Position numbers and translations under genes: made by a program. From Lasioglossum baleicum (lineage: Eukaryota; Arthropoda; Insecta; Hymenoptera; Halictidae), in NCBI RefSeq assembly GCF_051020765.1, contig NW_027469560.1, positions 37,376-101,375 of the forward strand: a stretch of DNA of 64,000 bases. The letters are read 5' to 3'. The notes beneath the pieces were generated by a model, which was not told the DNA's origin, made no database searches, and worked only from the letters and a program-made list of their open reading frames with translations. Shown here piece by piece: positions 28,075-42,484 of the stretch. Each line of letters begins with the position of its first letter. Within the stretch, counting starts at the first letter, position 1.

Positions 28075-29255
28075 ATGCATTCTCTCTCACGTGTTTTTCC
28101 TCGACTAGCCTGCGGGATGCATCCTCTCGCACGTGTTTTTACTCGACTAGCCTGCGGGATGCATCCTCTCTCACATTTTTTTACCCGACTAGCCTGCGGG
28201 AAGCATCCTCCCGCACGTGTTTTTGCTCGACTAGCCTGCGGGATGCATCCTCTCGCACGTGTTTTTGCTCGACTAGCCTGCGGGATGCATCCTCTCGCAC
28301 GTGTTTTTACTCGACTAGCCTGCGGGATGCATCCTCTCGCACGTGTTTTTACTCGACTAGCCTGAGGGATGCATCCTCTCGCACGTTTTTTTTACCCGAC
28401 TAGCCTGCGGGAAGCATCCTCCCGCACGTGTTTTTGCTCGACTAGCCTGCGGGATGCATCCTCTCGCACGTGTTTTTACTCGACTAGCCTGAGGGATGCA
28501 TCCTCTCGCACGTTTTTTTACCCGACTAGCCTGCGGGAAGCATCCTCCCGCACGTGTTTTTGCTCGACTAGCCTGCGGGATGCATCCTCTGGCACGTGTT
28601 TTTACTCGACTAGCCTGCGGGATGCATCCTCTCGCACGTGTTTTTACTCGACTTGCCTGCGGGATGCATCCTCTCTCACGTTTTTTTACCCGACTAGCCT
28701 GCGGGAAGCATCCTCCCGCACGTGTTTTTGCTCGACTAGCCTGCGGGATGCATCCTCTCGCACGTGTTTTTGCTCGACTAGCCTGCGGGATGCATCCTCT
28801 CGCACGTGTTTTTGCTCGACTAGCCTGCGGGATGCATCCTCCCGCACGTGTATTTGCTCGACTAGCCTGCGGGATGCATCCTCTCGCACGTGTTTTTACT
28901 CGACTAGCCTGCGGGATGGATCCTCTCGCACGTGTTTTTACTCGACTAGCCTGCGGGATGCATCCTCTCGCACGTGTTTTTACTCGACTAGCCTGCGGGA
29001 TGCATCCTCTCGCACGTGTTTTTACTCGACTAGCCTGCGGGATGCATCCTCTGGCACGTGTTTATACTCGACTAGCCTGCGGGATGCATCCTCTCGCACG
29101 TGTTTTTACTAGACTAGCCTGCGGGATGCATCCTCTGGCACGTGTTTTTACTCGACTAGCCTGCGGGATGCATCCTCTGGCACGTGTTTTTACTCGACTA
29201 GCCTGCGGGATGCATCCTCTCGCACGAGTTTTTACTCGACTAGCCTGCGGGATGC
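28075..29255. repeat. 1,933-bp higher-order unit, copy 2 (partial)
   Basis: Repeats 26142-27320 with the same private variants, then continues with a different variant order (GATGCACCC monomer at 29294 instead of GCGCGTG monomers). Confidence 0.85.
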
Positions 29256-31814
29256 ATCCTCTCGCACGTGTTTTTACTCGACTAGCCTGCGGGATGCACC
29301 CTCTCGCACGTGTTTTTACTCGACTAGCCTGCGGGATGCATCCTCTCGCACGTGTTTTTGCTCGACTAGCCTGCGGGATGCATCCTCCCGCACGTGTTTT
29401 TGCTCGACTAGCCTGCGGGATGCATCCTCCCGCACGTGTATTTGCTCGACTAGCCTGCGGGATGCATCCTCTCGCACGTGTTTTTACTCGACTAGCCTGC
29501 GGGATGGATCCTCTCGCACGTGTTTTTACTCGACTAGCCTGCGGGATGCATCCTCTCGCACGTGTTTTTACTCGACTAGCCTGCGGGATGCATCCTCTCG
29601 CACGTGTTTTTACTCGACTAGCCTGCGGGATGCATCCTCTGGCACGTGTTTTTACTCGACTAGCCTGCGGGATGCATCCTCTCGCACGTGTTTTTACTAG
29701 ACTAGCCTGCGGGATGCATCCTCTGGCACGTGTTTTTACTCGACTAGCCTGCGGGATGCATCCTCTGGCACGTGTTTTTACTCGACTAGCCTGCGGGATG
29801 CATCCTCTCGCACGTGTTTTTACTCGACTTGCCTGCGGGATGCATCCTCTCTCACGTTTTTTTACCCGACTAGCCTGCGGGAAGCATCCTCCCGCACGTG
29901 TTTTTGCTCGACTAGCCTGCGGGATGCATCCTCTCGCACGTGTTTTTGCTCGACTAGCCTGCGGGATGCATCCTCTCGCACGTGTTTTTGCTCGACTAGC
30001 CTGCGGGATGCATCCTCTCGCACGTGTTTTTACTCGACTAGCCTGCGGGATGCATCCTCTCGCACGTGTTTTTACTCGACTAGCCTGCGGGATGCATCCT
30101 CTCGCACGTGTTTTTGCTCGACTAGCCTGCGGGATGCATCCTCTCGCGCGTGTTTTTGCTCGACTAGCCTGCGGGATGCATCCTCTCGCGCGTGTTTTTG
30201 CTCGACTAGCCTGCGGGATGCATCCTCTCGCGCGTGTTTTTGCTCGACTAGCCTGCGGGATGCATCCTCTCGCGCGTGTTTTCGCTCGACTAGCCTGCGT
30301 GATGCATCCTCTCGCACGTGTTTTTACTCGACTAGCCTGCGGGAAGCATCCTCTCGCACGTGTTTTTACTCGACTAGCCTGCGGGATGCATCCTCTCGCA
30401 CGTGTTTTTCCTCGACTAACCTGCGGGATGCATCCTCTTGCACGTGTTTTTACTCGACTAGCCTGCGGGATGCATCCTCTGGCACGTGTTTTTACTCGAC
30501 TAGCCTGCGGGATGCATCCTCTCGCACGTGTTTTTACTCGACTAGCCTGCGGGATGCATCCTCTGGCACGTGTTTTTACTCGACTAGCCTGCGGGATGCA
30601 TCCTCTGGCACGTGTTTTTACTCGACTAGCCTGCGGGATGCATCCTCTCGCACGTGTTTTTACTCGACTAGCCTGAGGGATGCATTCTCTCTCACGTGTT
30701 TTTCCTCGACTAGCCTGCGGGATGCATCCTCTCGCACGTGTTTTTACTCGACTAGCCTGCGGGATGCATCCTCTCTCACGTTTTTTTACCCGACTAGCCT
30801 GCGGGAAGCATCCTCCCGCACGTGTTTTTGCTCGACTAGCCTGCGGGATGCATCCTCTCGCACGTGTTTTTGCTCGACTAGCCTGCGGGATGCATCCTCT
30901 CGCACGTGTTTTTACTCGACTAGCCTGCGGGATGCATCCTCTCGCACGTGTTTTTACTCGACTAGCCTGAGGGATGCATCCTCTCGCACGTTTTTTTTAC
31001 CCGACTAGCCTGCGGGAAGCATCCTCCCGCACGTGTTTTTGCTCGACTAGCCTGCGGGATGCATCCTCTCGCACGTGTTTTTACTCGACTAGCCTGAGGG
31101 ATGCATCCTCTCGCACGTTTTTTTACCCGACTAGCCTGCGGGAAGCATCCTCCCGCACGTGTTTTTGCTCGACTAGCCTGCGGGATGCATCCTCTGGCAC
31201 GTGTTTTTACTCGACTAGCCTGCGGGATGCATCCTCTCGCACGTGTTTTTGCTCGACTAGCCTGCGGGATGCATCCTCTCGCGCGTGTTTTTGCTCGACT
31301 AGCCTGCGGGATGCATCCTCTCGCGCGTGTTTTTGCTCGACTAGCCTGCGGGATGCATCCTCTCGCGCGTGTTTTTGCTCGACTAGCATGCGGGATGCAT
31401 CCTCTCGCGCGTGTTTTTGCTCGACTAGCCTGCGTGATGCATCCTCTCGCACGTGTTTTTACTCGACTAGCCTGCGGGAAGCATCCTCTCGCACGTGTTT
31501 TTACTCGACTAGCCTGCGGGATGCATCCTCTCGCACGTGTTTTTCCTCGACTAACCTGCGGGATGCATCCTCTCGCACGTGTTTTTACTCGACTAGCCTG
31601 CGGGATGCATCCTCTGGCACGTGTTTTTACTCGACTAGCCTGCGGGATGCATCCTCTCGCACGTGTTTTTACTCGACTAGCCTGCGGGATGCATCCTCTG
31701 GCACGTGTTTTTACTCGACTAGCCTGCGGGATGCATCCTCTGGCACGTGTTTTTACTCGACTAGCCTGCGGGATGCATCCTCTCGCACGTGTTTTTACTC
31801 GACTAGCCTGAGGG

Positions 31815-33795
31815 ATGCATTCTCTCTCACGTGTTTTTCCTCGACTAGCCTGCGGGATGCATCCTCTCGCACGTGTTTTTACTCGACTAGCCTGCGGGAT
31901 GCATCCTCTCTCACGTTTTTTTACCCGACTAGCCTGCGGGAAGCATCCTCCCGCACGTGTTTTTGCTCGACTAGCCTGCGGGATGCATCCTCTCGCACGT
32001 GTTTTTGCTCGACTAGCCTGCGGGATGCATCCTCTCGCACGTGTTTTTGCTCGACTAGCCTGCGGGATGCATCCTCTCGCACGTGTTTTTACTCGACTAG
32101 CCTGCGGGATGCATCCTCTCGCACGTGTTTTTACTCGACTAGCCTGCGGGATGCATCCTCTCGCGCGTGTTTTTGCTCGACTAGCCTGCGGGATGCATCC
32201 TCTCGCGCGTGTTTTTGCTCGACTAGCCTGCGGGATGCATCCTCTCGCGCGTGTTTTTGCTCGACTAGCCTGCGGGATGCATCCTCTCGCGCGTGTTTTT
32301 GCTCGACTAGCCTGCGGGATGCATCCTCTCGCGCGTGTTTTTGCTCGACTAGCCTGCGGGATGCATCCTCTCGCACGTGTTTTTGCTCGACTAGCCTGCG
32401 GGATGCATCCTCTCGCACGTCTTTTTGCTCGACTAGCCTGCGGGATGCATCCTCTCGCGCGTGTTTTTGCTCGACTAGCCTGCGGGATGCATCCCCTCTC
32501 GCGTGTTTTTGCTCGACTAGCCTGCGGGATGCATCCTCTCGCGCGTGTTTTTGCTCGACTAGCCTGCGTAATGCATCCTCTCGCGCGTGTTTTTACTCGA
32601 CTAGCCTGCGGGATGCATCCTCTCGCACGTGTTTTTACTCGACTAGCCTGCGGGATGCACCCTCTCGCACGTGTTTTTACTCGACTACCCTGCGGGATGC
32701 ATCCTCTCGCACGTGTTTTTACTCGACTAGCCTGCGGGATGCATCCTCTCGCACGAGTTTTTACTCGACTAGCCTGCGGGATGCATCCTCTCGCACGTGT
32801 TTTTACTCGACTAGCCTGCGGGATGCACCCTCTCGCACGTGTTTTTACTCGACTAGCCTGCGGGATGCATCCTCTCGCACGTGTTTTTGCTCGACTAGCC
32901 TGCGGGATGCATCCTCCCGCACGTGTTTTTGCTCGACTAGCCTGCGGGATGCATCCTCCCGCACGTGTATTTGCTCGACTAGCATGCGGGATGCATCCTC
33001 TCGCACGTGTTTTTACTCGACTAGCCTGCGGGATGGATCCTCTCGCACGTGTTTTTACTCGACTAGCCTGCGGGATGCATCCTCTCGCACGTGTTTTTAC
33101 TCGACTAGCCTGCGGGATGCATCCTCTCGCACGTGTTTTTACTCGACTAGCCTGCGGGATGCATCCTCTGGCACGTGTTTTTACTCGACTAGCCTGCGGG
33201 ATGCATCCTCTCGCACGTGTTTTTACTAGACTAGCCTGCGGGATGCATCCTCTGGCACGTGTTTTTACTCGACTAGCCTGCGGGATGCATCCTCTGGCAC
33301 GTGTTTTTACTCGACTAGCCTGCGGGATGCATCCTCTCGCACGAGTTTTTACTCGACTAGCCTGCGGGATGCATCCTCTCGCACGTGTTTTTACTCGACT
33401 AGCCTGCGGGATGCACCCTCTCGCACGTGTTTTTACTCGACTAGCCTGCGGGATGCATCCTCTCGCACGTGTTTTTGCTCGACTAGCCTGCGGGATGCAT
33501 CCTCCCGCACGTGTTTTTGCTCGACTAGCCTGCGGGATGCATCCTCCCGCACGTGTATTTGCTCGACTAGCCTGCGGGATGCATCCTCTCGCACGTGTTT
33601 TTACTCGACTAGCCTGCGGGATGGATCCTCTCGCACGTGTTTTTACTCGACTAGCCTGCGGGATGCATCCTCTCGCACGTGTTTTTACTCGACTAGCCTG
33701 CGGGATGCATCCTCTCGCACGTGTTTTTACTCGACTAGCCTGCGGGATGCATCCTCTGGCACGTGTTTTTACTCGACTAGCCTGCGGGATGCATC
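31815..33795. repeat. 2,982-bp-offset higher-order block, copy 1
   Basis: Matches 34797-36778 at 71 x 42 bases, with no T8 monomer between. Shared variants include CACGTCTTTTTG, GCATCCCCTCTCGCG, GCGTAATGC and CTACCCTGCGGG. Confidence 0.88.
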
Positions 33796-34796
33796 CTCTC
33801 GCACGTGTTTTTACTAGACTAGCCTGCGGGATGCATCCTCTGGCACGTGTTTTTACTCGACTAGCCTGCGGGATGCATCCTCTGGCACGTGTTTTTACTC
33901 GACTAGCCTGCGGGATGCATCCTGTCGCACGTGTTTTTACTCGACTTGCCTGCGGGATGCATCCTCTCTCACGTTTTTTTACCCGACTAGCCTGCGGGAA
34001 GCATCCTCCCGCACGTGTTTTTGCTCGACTAGCCTGCGGGATGCATCCTCTCGCACGTGTTTTTGCTCGACTAGCCTGCGGGATGCATCCTCTCGCACGT
34101 GTTTTTGCTCGACTAGCCTGCGGGATGCATCCTCTCGCACGTGTTTTTACTCGACTAGCCTGCGGGATGCATCCTCTCGCACGTGTTTTTACTCGACTAG
34201 CCTGCGGGATGCATCCTCTCGCACGTGTTTTTGCTCGACTAGCCTGCGGGATGCATCCTCTCGCGCGTGTTTTTGCTCGACTAGCCTGCGGGATGCATCC
34301 TCTCGCGCGTGTTTTTGCTCGACTAGCCTGCGGGATGCATCCTCTCGCGCGTGTTTTTGCTCGACTAGCCTGCGGGATGCATCCTCTCGCGCGTGTTTTT
34401 GCTCGACTAGCCTGCGTGATGCATCCTCTCGCACGTGTTTTTACTCGACTAGCCTGCGGGAAGCATCCTCTCGCACGTGTTTTTACTCGACTAGCCTGCG
34501 GGATGCATCCTCTCGCACGTGTTTTTCCTCGACTAGCCTGCGGGATGCATCCTCTCGCACGTGTTTTTACTCGACTAGCCTGAGGGATGCATTCTCTCTC
34601 ACGTGTTTTTCCTCGACTAGCCTGCGGGATGCATCCTCTCGCACGTGTTTTTACTCGACTAGCCTGCGGGATGCATCCTCTCTCACGTTTTTTTACCCGA
34701 CTAGCCTGCGGGAAGCATCCTCCCGCACGTGTTTTTGCTCGACTGGCATGCGGGATGCATCCTCTCGCGCGTGTTTTTACTCGACTAGCCTGAGGG

Positions 34797-36778
34797 ATGC
34801 ATTCTCTCTCACGTGTTTTTCCTCGACTAGCCTGCGGGATGCATCCTCTCGCACGTGTTTTTACTCGACTAGCCTGCGGGATGCATCCTCTCTCACGTTT
34901 TTTTACCCGACTAGCCTGCGGGAAGCATCCTCCCGCACGTGTTTTTGCTCGACTAGCCTGCGGGATGCATCCTCTCGCACGTGTTTTTGCTCGACTAGCC
35001 TGCGGGATGCATCCTCTCGCACGTGTTTTTGCTCGACTAGCCTGCGGGATGCATCCTCTCGCACGTGTTTTTACTCGACTAGCCTGCGGGATGCATCCTC
35101 TCGCACGTGTTTTTACTCGACTAGCCTGCGGGATGCATCCTCTCGCGCGTGTTTTTGCTCGACTAGCCTGCGGGATGCATCCTCTCGCGCGTGTTTTTGC
35201 TCGACTAGCCTGCGGGATGCATCCTCTCGCGCGTGTTTTTGCTCGACTAGCCTGCGGGATGCATCCTCTCGCGCGTGTTTTTGCTCGACTAGCCTGCGGG
35301 ATGCATCCTCTCGCGCGTGTTTTTGCTCGACTAGCCGTGCGGGATGCATCCTCTCGCACGTGTTTTTGCTCGACTAGCCTGCGGGATGCATCCTCTCGCA
35401 CGTCTTTTTGCTCGACTAGCCTGCGGGATGCATCCTCTCGCGCGTGTTTTTGCTCGACTAGCCTGCGGGATGCATCCCCTCTCGCGTGTTTTTGCTCGAC
35501 TAGCCTGCGGGATGCATCCTCTCGCGCGTGTTTTTGCTCGACTAGCCTGCGTAATGCATCCTCTCGCGCGTGTTTTTACTCGACTAGCCTGCGGGATGCA
35601 TCCTCTCGCACGTGTTTTTACTCGACTAGCCTGCGGGATGCACCCTCTCGCACGTGTTTTTACTCGACTACCCTGCGGGATGCATCCTCTCGCACGTGTT
35701 TTTACTCGACTAGCCTGCGGGATGCATCCTCTCGCACGAGTTTTTACTCGACTAGCCTGCGGGATGCATCCTCTCGCACGTGTTTTTACTCGACTAGCCT
35801 GCGGGATGCACCCTCTCGCACGTGTTTTTACTCGACTAGCCTGCGGGATGCATCCTCTCGCACGTGTTTTTGCTCGACTAGCCTGCGGGATGCATCCTCC
35901 CGCACGTGTTTTTGCTCGACTAGCCTGCGGGATGCATCCTCCCGCACGTGTATTTGCTCGACTAGCATGCGGGATGCATCCTCTCGCACGTGTTTTTACT
36001 CGACTAGCCTGCGGGATGGATCCTCTCGCACGTGTTTTTACTCGACTAGCCTGCGGGATGCATCCTCTCGCACGTGTTTTTACTCGACTAGCCTGCGGGA
36101 TGCATCCTCTCGCACGTGTTTTTACTCGACTAGCCTGCGGGATGCATCCTCTGGCACGTGTTTTTACTCGACTAGCCTGCGGGATGCATCCTCTCGCACG
36201 TGTTTTTACTAGACTAGCCTGCGGGATGCATCCTCTGGCACGTGTTTTTACTCGACTAGCCTGCGGGATGCATCCTCTGGCACGTGTTTTTACTCGACTA
36301 GCCTGCGGGATGCATCCTCTCGCACGAGTTTTTACTCGACTAGCCTGCGGGATGCATCCTCTCGCACGTGTTTTTACTCGACTAGCCTGCGGGATGCACC
36401 CTCTCGCACGTGTTTTTACTCGACTAGCCTGCGGGATGCATCCTCTCGCACGTGTTTTTGCTCGACTAGCCTGCGGGATGCATCCTCCCGCACGTGTTTT
36501 TGCTCGACTAGCCTGCGGGATGCATCCTCCCGCACGTGTATTTGCTCGACTAGCCTGCGGGATGCATCCTCTCGCACGTGTTTTTACTCGACTAGCCTGC
36601 GGGATGGATCCTCTCGCACGTGTTTTTACTCGACTAGCCTGCGGGATGCATCCTCTCGCACGTGTTTTTACTCGACTAGCCTGCGGGATGCATCCTCTCG
36701 CACGTGTTTTTACTCGACTAGCCTGCGGGATGCATCCTCTGGCACGTGTTTTTGCTCGACTAGCCTGCGGGATGCATC
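34797..36778. repeat. 2,982-bp-offset higher-order block, copy 2
   Basis: Partner of 31815-33795. It carries one private inserted G (CTAGCCGTGCGGG near 35335), after which the offset becomes 2,983. That G is the only non-T8 length change seen in the left arm. Confidence 0.88.
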
Positions 36779-38031
36779 CTCTCGCACGTGTTTTTGCTCG
36801 ACTAGCCTGCGGGATGCATCCTCTCGCGCGTGTTTTTGCTCGACTAGCCTGCGGGATGCATCCTCTCGCGCGTGTTTTTACTCGACTAGCCTGCGGGATG
36901 CATCCTCTCGCACGTTTTTTTACCCGACTAGCCTGCGGGAAGCATCCTCCCGCACGTGTTTTTGCTCGACTAGCCTGCGGGATGCATCCTCTCGCACGTG
37001 TTTTTGCTCGACTAGCCTGCGGGATGCATCCTCTCGCACGTGTTTTTGCTCGACTAGCCTGCGGGATGCATCCTCTCGCACGTGTTTTTGCTCGACTAGC
37101 CTGCGGGATGCATCCTCTCGCACGTGTTATTACTCGACTAGCCTGCGGGATGCATCCTCTCGCACATGTTTTTGCTCGACTGGCCTGCGGGATGCATCCT
37201 CTCGCACGTGTTTTTGCTCGACTGGCCTGCGGGATGCATCCTCTCGCACGTGTTTTTGCTCGACTAGCCTGCGGGATGCATCCTCTCGCACGTGTTTTTG
37301 CTCGACTAGCCTGCGGGATGCATCCTCTCGCACGTGTTTTTGCTCGACTAGCCTGCGGGATGCATCCTCTCGCACGTCTTTTTGCTCGACTAGCTTGCGG
37401 GATGCATCCTCTCGCACGTGTTTTTACTCGACTAGCCTGCGGGATGCATCCTCTCGCACGTGTTTTTACTCGACTAGCCTGCGGGATGCATCCTCTCGCG
37501 CGTGTTTTTGCTCGACTAGCCTGCGGGAAGCATCCTCCCGCACGTGTTTTTGCTCGACTAGCCTGCGGGATGCATCCTCTCGCACGTGTTTTTGCTCTAC
37601 TAGCCTGCGGGATGCATCCTCTCGCACGTGTTTTTGCTCGACTAGCCTGCGGGATGCATCCTCTCGCACGTGTTTTTGCTCGACTAGCCTGCGGGATGCA
37701 TCCTCTCGCACGTCTTTTTGCTCGACTAGCTTGCGGGATGCATCCTCTCGCACGTGTTTTTACTCGACTAGCCTGCGGGATGCATCCTCTCGCACGTGTT
37801 TTTACTCGACTAGCCTGCGGGATGCATCCTCTCTCACGTTTTTTTACCCGACTAGCCTGCGGGAAGCATCCTCCCGCACGTGTTTTTGCTCGACTAGCCT
37901 GCGGGATGCATCCTCTCGCACGTGTTTTTGCTCGACTAGCCTGCGGGATGCATCCTCTCGCACGTGTTTTTGCTCGACTAGCCTGCGGGATGCATCCTCT
38001 CGCACGTGTTTTTACTCGACTAGCCTGCGGG

Positions 38032-38660
38032 ATGCATCCTCTCGCGCGTGTTTTTGCTCGACTAGCCTGCGGGATGCATCCTCTCGCGCGTGTTTTTGCT
38101 CGACTAGCCTGCGGGATGCATCCTCTCGCGCGTGTTTTTGCTCGACTAGCCTGCGGGATGCATCCTCTCGCGCGTGTTTTTGCTCGACTAGCCTGCGGGA
38201 TGCATCCTCTCGCGCGTGTTTTTGCTCGACTAGCCTGCGGGATGCATCCTCTCGCGCGTGTTTTTGCTCGACTAGCCTGCGGGATGCATCCTCTCGCGCG
38301 TGTTTTTGCTCGACTAGCCTGCGTGATGCATCCTCCCGCGCGTGTTTTTGCTCGACTAGCCTGCGGGATGCATCCTCTCGCGCGTGTTTTTGCTCGACTA
38401 GCCTGCGGGATGCATCCTCTCGCGCGTGTTTTTGCTCGACTAGCCTGCGTGATGCATCCTCTCGCGCGTGTTTTTGCTCGACTGGCATGCGGGATGCATC
38501 CTCTCGCGCGTGTTTTTGCTCGACTAGCCTGCGTGATGCATCCTCTCGCGCGTGTTTTTGCTCGACTAGCCTGCGGGATGCATCCTCTCGCGCGTGTTTT
38601 TGCTCGACCAGCCTGCGGGATGCATCCTCTCGCGCGTGTTTTTGCTCGACTAGCCTGCGG
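38032..38660. repeat. Run of CpG-rich GCGCGTG monomers, copy 1
   Basis: About 15 consecutive monomers carry GCGCGTG instead of GCACGTG, so the CACGTG palindrome is lost in a block. Markers are GCGTGATG monomers at 38320, 38447 and 38530 and a GGCATGC monomer at 38484. Confidence 0.88.
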
Positions 38661-41600
38661 GATGCATCCTCTCGCACGTGTTTTTGCTCGACTAGCCTGC
38701 GGGATGCATCCTCTCGCACGTGTTTTTACTCGACTAGCCTGCGGGATGCATCCTCTCGCACGTGTTTTTACTCGACTAGCCTGAGGGATGCATCCTCTCG
38801 CACGTTTTTTTTACCCGACTAGCCTGCGGGAAGCATCCTCCCGCACGTGTTTTTGCTCGACTAGCCTGCGGGATGCATCCTCTCGCACGTGTTTTTACTC
38901 GACTAGCCTGAGGGATGCATCCTCTCGCACGTTTTTTTACCCGACTAGCCTGCGGGAAGCATCCTCCCGCACGTGTTTATGCTCGACTAGCCTGCGGGAT
39001 GCATCTTCTCGCACGTTTTTTTACTCGACCAGCCTGCGGGAAGCATCCTCTCGCACGTGTTTTTGCTCGACTAGCCTGCGGGATGCATCTTCTCGCACGT
39101 TTTTTTACTCGACTTGCCTGCGGGAAGCATCCTCTCGCACGTGTTTTTGCTCGACAAGCCTGCGGGATGCATCTTCTCGCACGTTTTTTTACTCGACTAG
39201 CCTGCGGGAAGCATCCTCTCGCACGTGTTTTTGCTCGACTAGCCTGCGGGAAGCATCCTCCCGCACGTGTTTTTGCTCGACTAGCCTGCGGGATGCATCC
39301 TCTCGCACGTTTTTTTACTCGACTAGCCTGCGGGAAGCATCCTCTCGCGCGTGTTTTTGCTCGACTAGCCTGCGGGATGCATCCTCTCGCACGTGTTTTT
39401 GCTCGACTAGCCTGCGGGATGCATCCTCTCGCGCGTGTTTTTGCTCGACTAGCCTGCGGGATGCATCCTCTCGCGCGTGTTTTTACTCGACTAGCCTGCG
39501 GGATGCATCCTCTCGCACGTTTTTTTACCCGACTAGCCTGCGGGAAGCATCCTCCCGCACGTGTTTTTGCTCGACTAGCCTGCGGGATGCATCCTCTCGC
39601 ACGTGTTTTTGCTCGACTAGCCTGCGGGATGCATCCTCTCGCACGTGTTTTTGCTCGACTAGCCTGCGGGATGCATCCTCTCGCACGTGTTTTTGCTCGA
39701 CTAGCCTGCGGGATGCATCCTCTCGCACGTGTTATTACTCGACTAGCCTGCGGGATGCATCCTCTCGCACGTGTTTTTGCTCGACTGGCCTGCGGGATGC
39801 ATCCTCTCGCACGTGTTTTTGCTCGACTGGCCTGCGGGATGCATCCTCTCGCACGTGTTTTTGCTCGACTAGCCTGCGGGATGCATCCTCTCGCACGTGT
39901 TTTTGCTCGACTAGCCTGCGGGATGCATCCTCTCGCACGTGTTTTTGCTCGACTAGCCTGCGGGATGCATCCTCTCGCACGTCTTTTTGCTCGACTAGCT
40001 TGCGGGATGCATCCTCTCGCACGTGTTTTTACTCGACTAGCCTGCGGGATGCATCCTCTCGCACGTGTTTTTACTCGACTAGCCTGCGGGATGCATCCTC
40101 TCGCGCGTGTTTTTGCTCGACTAGCCTGCGGGATGCATCCTCTCGCGCGTGTTTTTGCTCGACTAGCCTGCGTGATGCATCCTCCCGCGCGTGTTTTTGC
40201 TCGACTAGCCTGCGGGATGCATCCTCTCGCACGTGTTTTTGCTCGACTAGCCTGCGGGATGCATCCTCTCGCACGTGTTTTTGCTCGACTAGCCTGCGGG
40301 ATGCATCCTCTCGCACGTCTTTTTGCTCGACTAGCTTGCGGGATGCATCCTCTCGCACGTGTTTTTACTCGACTAGTCTGCGGGATGCATCCTCTCGCAC
40401 GTGTTTTTGCTCGACTAACCTGCGGGATGCATCCTCTCGCGCGTGTTTTTGCTCGACTAGCCTGCGGGATGCATCCTCTCGCACGTGTTTTTGCTCGACT
40501 GGCCTGCGGGATGCATCCTCTCGCACGTGTTTTTGCTCGACTAGCCTGCGGGATGCATCCTCTCGCACGTGTTTTTGCTCGACTAGCCTGCGGGATGCAT
40601 CCTCTCGCACGTGTTTTTGCTCGACTAGCCTGCGGGATGCATCCTCTCGCACGTCTTTTTGCTCGACTAGCCTGCGGGATGCATCCTCTCGCGCGTGTTT
40701 TTGCTCGACTAGCCTGCGGGATGCATCCCCTCTCGCGTGTTTTTGCTCGACTAGCCTGCGGGATGCATCCTCTCGCGCGTGTTTTTGCTCGACTAGCCTG
40801 CGTAATGCATCCTCTCGCGCGTGTTTTTACTCGACTAGCCTGCGGGATGCATCCTCTCGCACGTGTTTTTACTCGACTAGCCTGCGGGATGCACCCTCTC
40901 GCACGTGTTTTTACTCGACTACCCTGCGGGATGCATCCTCTCGCACGTGTTTTTACTCGACTAGCCTGCGGGATGCATCCTCTCGCACGAGTTTTTACTC
41001 GACTAGCCTGCGGGATGCATCCTCTCGCACGTGTTTTTACTCGACTAGCCTGCGGGATGCACCCTCTCGCACGTGTTTTTACTCGACTAGCCTGCGGGAT
41101 GCATCCTCTCGCACGTGTTTTTGCTCGACTAGCCTGCGGGATGCATCCTCCCGCACGTGTTTTTGCTGGACTAGCCTGCGGGATGCATCCTCCCGCACGT
41201 GTATTTGCTCGACTAGCCTGCGGGATGCATCCTCTCGCACGTGTTTTTACTCGACTAGCCTGCGGGATGGATCCTCGCGCACGTGTTTTTACTCGACTAG
41301 CCTGCGGGATGCATCCTCTCGCACGTGTTTTTACTCGACTAGCCTGCGGGATGCATCCTCTCGCACGTGTTTTTACTCGACTAGCCTGCGGGATGCATCC
41401 TCTGGCACGTGTTTTTACTCGACTAGCCTGCGGGATGCATCCTCTCGCACGTGTTTTTACTAGACTAGCCTGCGGGATGCATCCTCTGGCACGTGTTTTT
41501 ACTCGACTAGCCTGCGGGATGCATCCTCTGGCACGTGTTTTTACTCGACTAGCCTGCGGGATGCATCCTCTCGCACGTGTTTTTACTCGACTTGCCTGCG

Positions 41601-42484
41601 GGATGCATCCTCTCTCACGTTTTTTTACCCGACTAGCCTGCGGGATGCATCCTCTCGCACGTGTTTTTGCTCGACTAGCCTGCGGGATGCATCCTCTCGC
41701 GCGTGTTTTTGCTCGACTAGCCTGCGGGATGCATCCTCTCGCGCGTGTTTTTGCTCAACTAGCCTGCGGGATGCATCCTCTCGCGCGTGTTTTTGCTCGA
41801 CTAGCCTGCGGGATGCATCCTCTCGCGCGTGTTTTTGCTCGACTAGCCTGCGTGATGCATCCTCTCGCACGTGTTTTTACTCGACTAGCCTGCGGGAAGC
41901 ATCCTCTCGCACGTGTTTTTACTCGACTAGCCTGCGGGATGCATCCTCTCGCACGTTTTTTTCCTCGACTAACCTGCGGGATGCATCCTCTCGCACGTGT
42001 TTTTACTCGACTAGCCTGCGGGATGCATCCTCTGGCACGTGTTTTTACTCGACTAGCCTGCGGGATGCATCCTCTCGCACGTGTTTTTACTCGACTAGCC
42101 TGCGGGATGCATCCTCTGGCACGTGTTTTTACTCGACTAGCCTGCGGGATGCATCCTCTGGCACGTGTTTTTACTCGACTAGCCTGCGGGATGCATCCTC
42201 TCGCACGTGTTTTTACTCGACTAGCCTGAGGGATGCATTCTCTCTCACGTGTTTTTCCTCGACTAGCCTGCGGGATGCATCCTCTCGCACGTGTTTTTAC
42301 TCGACTAGCCTGCGGGATGCATCCTCTCTCACGTTTTTTTACCCGACTAGCCTGCGGGAAGCATCCTCCCGCACGTGTTTTTGCTCGACTAGCCTGCGGG
42401 ATGCATCCTCTCGCACGTGTTTTTGCTCGACTAGCCTGCGGGATGCATCCTCTCGCACGTGTTTTTGCTCGACTAGCCTGCGGG

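Noticed and set aside
30962..35401. Open frame of 1,479 codons on the minus strand, and similar 14-residue-repeat frames elsewhere
   Set aside because: Product of satellite periodicity. Several frames are open at once on both strands, there is no initiation or splice context, and variants do not favour silent changes.
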